Assembly: GCF_904061905.1 (NCBI RefSeq)
Contig: NZ_CAJFCI010000025.1
Coordinates: forward strand, 19,969 to 83,968
Length of the DNA stretch: 64,000 bases
DNA from: Zestomonas carbonaria
Lineage (GTDB): Bacteria > Pseudomonadota > Gammaproteobacteria > Pseudomonadales > Pseudomonadaceae
Direction of reading: 5' to 3'
Both the position numbers and the translations under genes were made by a program. Position 1 is the first letter of the stretch, and each line of letters begins with the position of its first letter. This document shows, in pieces, positions 59,338 to 64,000 of the stretch. A model generated the notes under the pieces. It did no database searches. It was not told the DNA's origin and was given only the letters and a program-made list of their open reading frames with translations.

Positions 59338-60627
59338 ATGTTCAAGCAATCCGCCCAGCATGTCGCCAGCTATTACGCCGGCACCTTTCCCGCCGCCATC
59401 CCGCTGCGCCCCACCCAGCAAGGCCGCGAAGACTGCGACGTGGTGATCGTCGGCGCCGGCTTCAGCGGCCTGCATACCGGCCTGCGCCTGGCCCTGGCCG
59501 GCAAGCGCGTGGTCCTGCTGGAGGCCAGCCGCATCGCCTGGGCCGCCTCCGGGCGCAACGGCGGGCAGGCGTTGCTCGGCTGGTCCTGCGACATGCCGCC
59601 ATTGGAAAAGTCCCTGGGCCGCGAACGCACCCGCGAGCTGTGGGACAGCATGCGCTGGGCCGCCGCCGAAATGCGCGAGCTGCCCGAGCGCCACGGCTTC
59701 GACGTCGACTACCGGGTCGGCAGCCTGTGGACCGCCGTGCTGCCGCGCCGCGTGCGCCTGCTCCAGGAAGCCCAGGAAGAAGCCGTGGAGAAATGGGGCT
59801 ACGACGTGATGCGCCTGATCGGCAAGGACGAGCTGCCGGAGTGGATCGCCAGCCCGCGCTACCAGGCCGCCCTCTACGATCCCGAAGCCGCCCACCTCAA
59901 CCCGCTGAAGCTGGCCCAGGGCCTGGCCGGGGCCATCGAACGGGCCGGCGGGCGGATCTACGAACAGAGCCAGGCGCTCGACTGGCACGAGAGCGGCGAG
60001 GGCTACGTCGTCCGCACCGACAAGGGCGAAGTGAAGGGCGACGTGCTGGTGCTGGCCTGCAACGCCTATGTCGACCGCCTCGACCGCTCGCTGTCCGCGC
60101 GCCTGCTGCCGGTCGGCTCCTACCAGGTAGCCACCGCGCCGCTCGACCCGGAGCTGGCCCGCTCGCTGCTGCCGCGCAACAGTTGCGTGATCGACAACCA
60201 GTTCGTCCCCGACTACTTCCGCCTGACCCCGGACCACCGCCTGCTGTTCGGCGGCGGCTGCACCTACCTGGGCGGCCTGCCCAAGGACGTCGCCGCGGCC
60301 ACCCGTCCCAACCTCGAACGGGTGTTCCCGCAACTGCGCGGCGTGCAGATCGACTACGGCTGGGGCGGGCATATCGACTGCACCATGAGGCGCACCCCGG
60401 ACATCGGCCGGACCGGCCAGAAATACTGGCTGCAAGGCTTCTCCGGCCACGGCGTGCTGCCGACCCTGGCCGGCGCGCGGGCGGTCGCCGACACCATCCT
60501 CGGCGACTCGCGCCTGCTGGACATCTACCAGGCCATCGACAACCCGCGCTTCCCCGGCGGCGACCTGCTGCGCGCACCGCTGGAGGCGGCCGGCAAGGCC
60601 TGGTACCGGCTGCGCGACAGCATCTGA
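59338..60627 (+). CDS. FAD-dependent oxidase, gamma-glutamylputrescine oxidase-like
   Basis: 429 residues of the DAO family with VGAGFSG (38-44) for FAD and GRNGGQ typical of PuuB/PauB oxidases. It likely oxidises gamma-glutamylated polyamines to the aldehyde. ACGAGG lies 5 nt before the ATG. The following cupin regulator and glutamine-synthetase-like ligase genes complete a Pau/Puu-type polyamine module; several PauB paralogues exist in P. aeruginosa, so the number is left open. Confidence 0.92.
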   Translation: MFKQSAQHVASYYAGTFPAAIPLRPTQQGREDCDVVIVGAGFSGLHTGLRLALAGKRVVLLEASRIAWAASGRNGGQALLGWSCDMPPLEKSLGRERTRELWDSMRWAAAEMRELPERHGFDVDYRVGSLWTAVLPRRVRLLQEAQEEAVEKWGYDVMRLIGKDELPEWIASPRYQAALYDPEAAHLNPLKLAQGLAGAIERAGGRIYEQSQALDWHESGEGYVVRTDKGEVKGDVLVLACNAYVDRLDRSLSARLLPVGSYQVATAPLDPELARSLLPRNSCVIDNQFVPDYFRLTPDHRLLFGGGCTYLGGLPKDVAAATRPNLERVFPQLRGVQIDYGWGGHIDCTMRRTPDIGRTGQKYWLQGFSGHGVLPTLAGARAVADTILGDSRLLDIYQAIDNPRFPGGDLLRAPLEAAGKAWYRLRDSI

Positions 60628-60717
60628 CGGCTCTTGTAGGGTGCGCCGTGCGCACCGCCGGGGCGGCGACCCGGAAAACGAAGTACCCCTGTACCACTCG
60701 CAACACAGGAACACCCG

Positions 60718-61275
60718 ATGAACCAGCAGGAAGAAATCGAAGGTCTGGCGATCCTGATCCGCGACCTGCGCAAGCACAAGAACGTCACCCTCGGCGAGCT
60801 GGCCGCACGCATCGACCGCTCGGTGGGCTTTCTCTCCCAGGTCGAGCGAGGCCTGTCGCGTCCCACCGTCGCCGACCTCACCGCGATCAGCGAAGCGCTC
60901 GGCGTGCCGACCACCTACTTCTACAATCCCAGCCGGCCGCGCGAGCGGCGCTGGGTGACCCGTCCCGGAGAGCGGCGCACGCTGTACTACGCCGGCGGCA
61001 TCACCGACGTGCTGGTCTCGCCGACCATGTCGGCCGGCTTCTCCATGCTGGAAAGCTTTCTCGAACCCGGCGCCACCAGCGGCGAGGGACACCTGGACGA
61101 CAGCTCGGAGCAGGGCGGCTTCGTCCTCGAGGGAGAACTGACCGTCTGGTACGGCGAGGACGCCGAGCCGGCCACCCTCGGCCCCAACGACAGCTTCCAG
61201 CTCCCGGCCCACGCAAAATTCCGCTACGCCAATCTCACCGACAAGCCAACGAGGGTGCTCTGGGTCTTTACGTGA
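60718..61275 (+). CDS. XRE-cupin transcriptional regulator, PuuR/PauR-like
   Basis: 185 residues: an N-terminal Cro/CI helix-turn-helix (about 11-66, SVGFLSQVERGLSRPTVADL) and a C-terminal cupin (about 105-185, GFVLEGELTVWYGED). This is the layout of PuuR/PauR, repressors relieved by polyamines. It lies between the oxidase and ligase genes and may bind the 24-bp-spaced boxes upstream. Confidence 0.92.
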   Translation: MNQQEEIEGLAILIRDLRKHKNVTLGELAARIDRSVGFLSQVERGLSRPTVADLTAISEALGVPTTYFYNPSRPRERRWVTRPGERRTLYYAGGITDVLVSPTMSAGFSMLESFLEPGATSGEGHLDDSSEQGGFVLEGELTVWYGEDAEPATLGPNDSFQLPAHAKFRYANLTDKPTRVLWVFT

Positions 61276-61289
61276 TCCGGCACGACATC

Positions 61290-62642
61290 ATGACCAACGC
61301 CAACCGATTCCCCGACCTGCTCAGCGAAGTCCGCGCCTTCCGCGCCGCGCACCCCGAGGTGCGCTACGTCGACCTGATCAGCCTGGACATCCCCGGCCAT
61401 TTCTATGGCAAGCGCTACCCCGTCGAGATGCTCGAGAAGGTCGCCGCCGGCAGCCCGCTCAAGCTGCCGCAGAACTGCGTGCTGCTCGGCGCGCAGGGCG
61501 GCCTGCACCCGATCGGCGACTACTGCTTCAACGACGGCGACCCGGACGCGCCGCGCCGGCTGATCCCCGGCACCCTCAAGCCGGTGCGCTGGGAAAACCA
61601 GCCGCTGGGGCAGATGCTGATCAGCTCCGACGGCACCGAAGCGCCCATCGAATTCGAACCCCGCGAAGTGCTGGCCCGGGTCCTCAAGCGTCTGGAGGCA
61701 CGCGGCATCCGCCCGGTGGTGGCCTTCGAACTGGAGTTCTACCTGTTCGACCGCGCCCTCAAGGACGGCCTGCCGCAATTCCCCCGCGACCCGCTGACCG
61801 GCGACGAGGACGACCAGCCGAACATGCACATCGAGCGCCTGTCGCGCTTCTCCGACGTGCTCCACGAAATCGTCGAGGCGTCCCGCGAGCAGGGCGTGGA
61901 CGCCAACGTGATCACCGCCGAGCTCGGCCCCGGCCAGTTCGAGATCAACTTCGCCCACTGCGACGACGGCCTGCGCGCCGCCGACTGGGCCGCGCTGTTC
62001 TGCCGCAGCACGCGCGGCGTGGCGCTCAAGCACGGCCACCGGGCCAGCTTCATGAGCAAGCCCTACCTGCAGGCGCCGGGCAGCGGCATGCACGTGCACG
62101 TCAGCCTCTACGACCGGCAGGGCAACAACCTGCTCGACGCCGACGGCCAGCGCCCGCTGCGCCACGCCGTGGCCGGCTGCCTGGACCTGCTGCCGCACTG
62201 CATGCCGATCTTCGCCGCCAACCACAACGCCTATCGCCGCTACGGCGCCATGGTCAACGCGGCGAGCCGCGCAAGCTGGGGCTTCGAGGACCGCGACGCG
62301 TGCATCCGCATCCCCGAGTCGGACGGCCGCAACCTGCGCATCGAACACCGTCTGGCCGGCGCCGACGCCAACCCCTACCTGGTACTGGCGGCCATCCTCA
62401 GCGGCATGGAACACGGCCTGGACAGCCGCCGCGAGCCCATCGCCCCGCTCAACGAGGATCGCACCAGCGGTATCGACTTCCCCAAGGACATGCTCGGCGC
62501 CGTGGCGGCCATGGAATCGCACCCGGTGGTGCGCGAGAAGCTCGGCGGCGAGTTCGTGTTCGTCTACTGCGAGAACAAACGCCACGACCACCTGGACTTC
62601 ATGAACGAAGTCAGCGCGCGGGAGTACCGCTGGTTCCTGTGA
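61290..62642 (+). CDS. Glutamine synthetase family gamma-glutamylpolyamine synthetase
   Basis: 450 residues from MTNANRFPDLL. The GS fold motifs are present (FELEFYLFDR, GPGQFEINF, GSGMHVHVSL, RIEHRLAGADANPYL). Given the neighbours it most likely attaches glutamate to a polyamine (PauA/PuuA-like), the first step of the gamma-glutamylation route. It begins 14 nt after the regulator gene. A repeat unit starts at its stop codon. Confidence 0.92.
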   Translation: MTNANRFPDLLSEVRAFRAAHPEVRYVDLISLDIPGHFYGKRYPVEMLEKVAAGSPLKLPQNCVLLGAQGGLHPIGDYCFNDGDPDAPRRLIPGTLKPVRWENQPLGQMLISSDGTEAPIEFEPREVLARVLKRLEARGIRPVVAFELEFYLFDRALKDGLPQFPRDPLTGDEDDQPNMHIERLSRFSDVLHEIVEASREQGVDANVITAELGPGQFEINFAHCDDGLRAADWAALFCRSTRGVALKHGHRASFMSKPYLQAPGSGMHVHVSLYDRQGNNLLDADGQRPLRHAVAGCLDLLPHCMPIFAANHNAYRRYGAMVNAASRASWGFEDRDACIRIPESDGRNLRIEHRLAGADANPYLVLAAILSGMEHGLDSRREPIAPLNEDRTSGIDFPKDMLGAVAAMESHPVVREKLGGEFVFVYCENKRHDHLDFMNEVSAREYRWFL

Positions 62643-63081
62643 AGGGCTTACCCCCATGGGAGCGGCCCATGGCCGCGATTCGCGCGCATGGCGCGCTCCT
62701 ACGGTTGGAGCCCCGAGATTCGTGGCCTGGACGAAGTCCGGGACGCGGGTTGCCGGTTTCCCCCGGATTGCATCCGGGCTACGGACTGTGAAGGGCTTAC
62801 CCCGTAGGAGCGGCCCATGGCCGCGATTCGCGCGCATGGCGCGCGCCTACGGTTTGAGCCCCGAGATTCGTAGCCTGGACGAAGTCCGGGACACGGCTTG
62901 CCGGTTTTCCCGGATTGCATCTGGGCTACGGACTGTGAAGGGCTTACCCCGTAGGAGCGGCCCATGGCCGCGATTCGCGCGCATGGCGCGCGCCTACGGT
63001 TTGAGCCCCGAGATTCGTGGCCTGGACAAAGTCCGGGACACGGCTTGCCGATTCCCCGGATTGCATCCGGGCCATGACGCA
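62639..63081. repeat. Three tandem composite extragenic repeats of about 148 bp
   Basis: Units begin at 62639, 62788 and 62935 (149 and 147 bp apart), each starting GTGAAGGGCTTACCC, then the GGAGCGGCCCATGGCCGCG module and ending with CGGATTGCATCCGGGC. The first overlaps the stop codon of the polyamine ligase. The same unit, inverted, makes up 1-490. Frames inside are not genes. Confidence 0.9.
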
Positions 63082-63085
63082 GGCA

Positions 63086-63118
63086 TTCACGTCATCCCCG
63101 CGAACGCGGGGATCCAAT
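63086..63118. repeat. Extragenic palindrome
   Basis: GTCATCCCCGCGAACGCGGGGAT, the CCCCGCG family, just downstream of the pbpG stop codon; it may help terminate that transcript. Confidence 0.6.
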
Positions 63119-63130
63119 GAAAACCCCGCC

Positions 63131-64000
63131 CTACTGCACCGCCTGCATCATCCGCGCGCGCTCGGCCTGCTTCTGCTGCTTGTAGGCCAGCGCCGCTGGC
63201 GCCACCGGGGTGATCCTGCCGGTCTCCACCCAGCGCTTGAGGCGGGTGGCGTCGGCCATATGGGTGTACTTGCCGAAGGCATCGAGCACCACGAAGGCCA
63301 CCGGCTTGCCATTCATCATGGTGCGCATCACCAGGCAATGGCCGGCCTTGTTGGTGAAGCCGGTCTTGCTCGCCTGGATGCTCCAGTCGGGCTTGCGCAC
63401 CAGGTTGTTGGTGTTGCGGAAACCCAGCGTGTAGTTGGGCTTCCGGAACGCCACGGTCTTCTCCGAGGTGGTGCTGAACTGGCCGATCAGCGGGTACTGC
63501 TGGGTGGCCTTGAGCAGCTTGACCAGGTCGCCGGCGTTGGAGACGTTGTTCTCCGACAGCCCGGTGGGCTCGGCATAGCGGGTATGGGTCATGCCCAATG
63601 CGCGGGCCTTGGCGTTCATCGCCGCGACGAAGGCCGGCACGCCGCCCGGATAGTGGTGGGCAAGACTGGCGGCGGCGCGGTTCTCCGAGGACATCAACGT
63701 CAGCAGCAGCATCTCGCGGCGGCTGATCTCGCTGCCGATGCGCACCCGCGAGAACACCCCGCGCATCTCCGCCACGTCCTTGATCACCACCGGCAGCTTC
63801 TGGTCCAGCGGCAGCTTGGCGTCGAGAACCACCATGGCGGTCATCAGCTTGGTCACCGAGGCGATCGGCACCACCAGTTCGGGGTTGCTGGAGTAGAGCA
63901 CCTGGTTGGTCTTCAGGTCGACCAGCAGGGCGCTGCCGGAGGCCAGCTCCTGGCGCTTGGGCGTGGATTTTTCGGCGACAGCGTGGCCGGAGAGGAAGAG
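63131..64000 (-). CDS. pbpG: D-alanyl-D-alanine endopeptidase PBP7 (5' end outside window)
   Basis: 290 codons are visible and the frame stays open to the window edge, so the start and signal peptide lie beyond 64000. SVTK is the nucleophile SxxK motif, SSEN the SxN motif and KTGFTN the KTG motif of a low-molecular-weight penicillin-binding protein. It cleaves D-Ala cross-links in periplasmic peptidoglycan. Apparent internal starts such as the GTG at 63901 are inside the domain. Confidence 0.93.
   Translation of the reverse strand, partial: LFLSGHAVAEKSTPKRQELASGSALLVDLKTNQVLYSSNPELVVPIASVTKLMTAMVVLDAKLPLDQKLPVVIKDVAEMRGVFSRVRIGSEISRREMLLLTLMSSENRAAASLAHHYPGGVPAFVAAMNAKARALGMTHTRYAEPTGLSENNVSNAGDLVKLLKATQQYPLIGQFSTTSEKTVAFRKPNYTLGFRNTNNLVRKPDWSIQASKTGFTNKAGHCLVMRTMMNGKPVAFVVLDAFGKYTHMADATRLKRWVETGRITPVAPAALAYKQQKQAERARMMQAVQ

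Noticed and set aside
62656..63120. Repetitive protein encoded by the tandem repeats near 62700-63100
   Set aside because: The frame follows the palindromic repeat units and overlaps the end of the ligase gene; no start signal or homology.

Overview
The window is high-GC (roughly two thirds G+C by eye) Pseudomonas chromosome. The gene families and their order (trpI/trpBA, the choline-O-sulfate locus betC/choX, prlC beside a gamma carbonic anhydrase, a PvdRT-OpmQ-like exporter) point to the P. aeruginosa group, but the sequence alone does not fix the species. No rRNA, tRNA, prophage or insertion sequence was seen.

Layout. 1-640: composite extragenic repeats. 665-6589: a MalT-like LuxR regulator with a DUF1329/DUF1302 envelope pair. 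6922-8356: an AT-richer island with a metallopeptidase-like gene broken by one stop codon and a secreted hypothetical protein. 8359-17212: housekeeping and metabolic genes (crotonase, SDR, SBF-type transporter, AraC regulator, phosphate permease, yheV, prlC, gamma carbonic anhydrase). 17243-29711: a complete type I-F CRISPR-Cas locus. 29686-36687: tripartite exporter plus PepSY/DUF3325/DUF3649 membrane genes, probably siderophore related. 36920-42785: small metabolic and envelope genes. 43043-46115: trpI and trpBA. 46345-51944: a diguanylate cyclase, a TRAP transporter and an SDR. 52204-58949: choline-sulfate utilisation with a SulP permease and LysR regulators. 59338-62642: a gamma-glutamylated polyamine module. 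63131-64000: the start-truncated pbpG.

The most interesting part is the CRISPR locus. Two arrays (28 and 13 spacers) flank cas1, cas2/3 and csy1-4, all cas genes on the minus strand. Between cas2/3 and csy1 sits an oppositely oriented class II Fic gene. Just upstream of fic lies a two-repeat, one-spacer miniature CRISPR (23127-23208) whose repeats are degenerate but keep the Csy4 hairpin. Its 26-nt spacer partly matches the csy1 promoter: a CC PAM at 23061-23062, matches at positions 1-5 and 7-10, a mismatch at flipped-out position 6, and a protospacer covering the predicted -35 box. This reads as a guide RNA that lets the Csy complex repress its own operon without cutting, physically linked to a Fic protein that may act as a guard toxin. 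It resembles the published CreR/CreTA logic but with a protein Fic partner in type I-F; this is inference from sequence.

Elsewhere the genes form sensible modules. BetC splits choline-O-sulfate into choline and sulfate, ChoX binds choline and SulP may move the sulfate. The FAD oxidase, glutamine-synthetase-like ligase and cupin repressor form a polyamine degradation unit preceded by three operator-like boxes spaced exactly 24 bp. Extragenic palindromic repeats of several families fill most long gaps.
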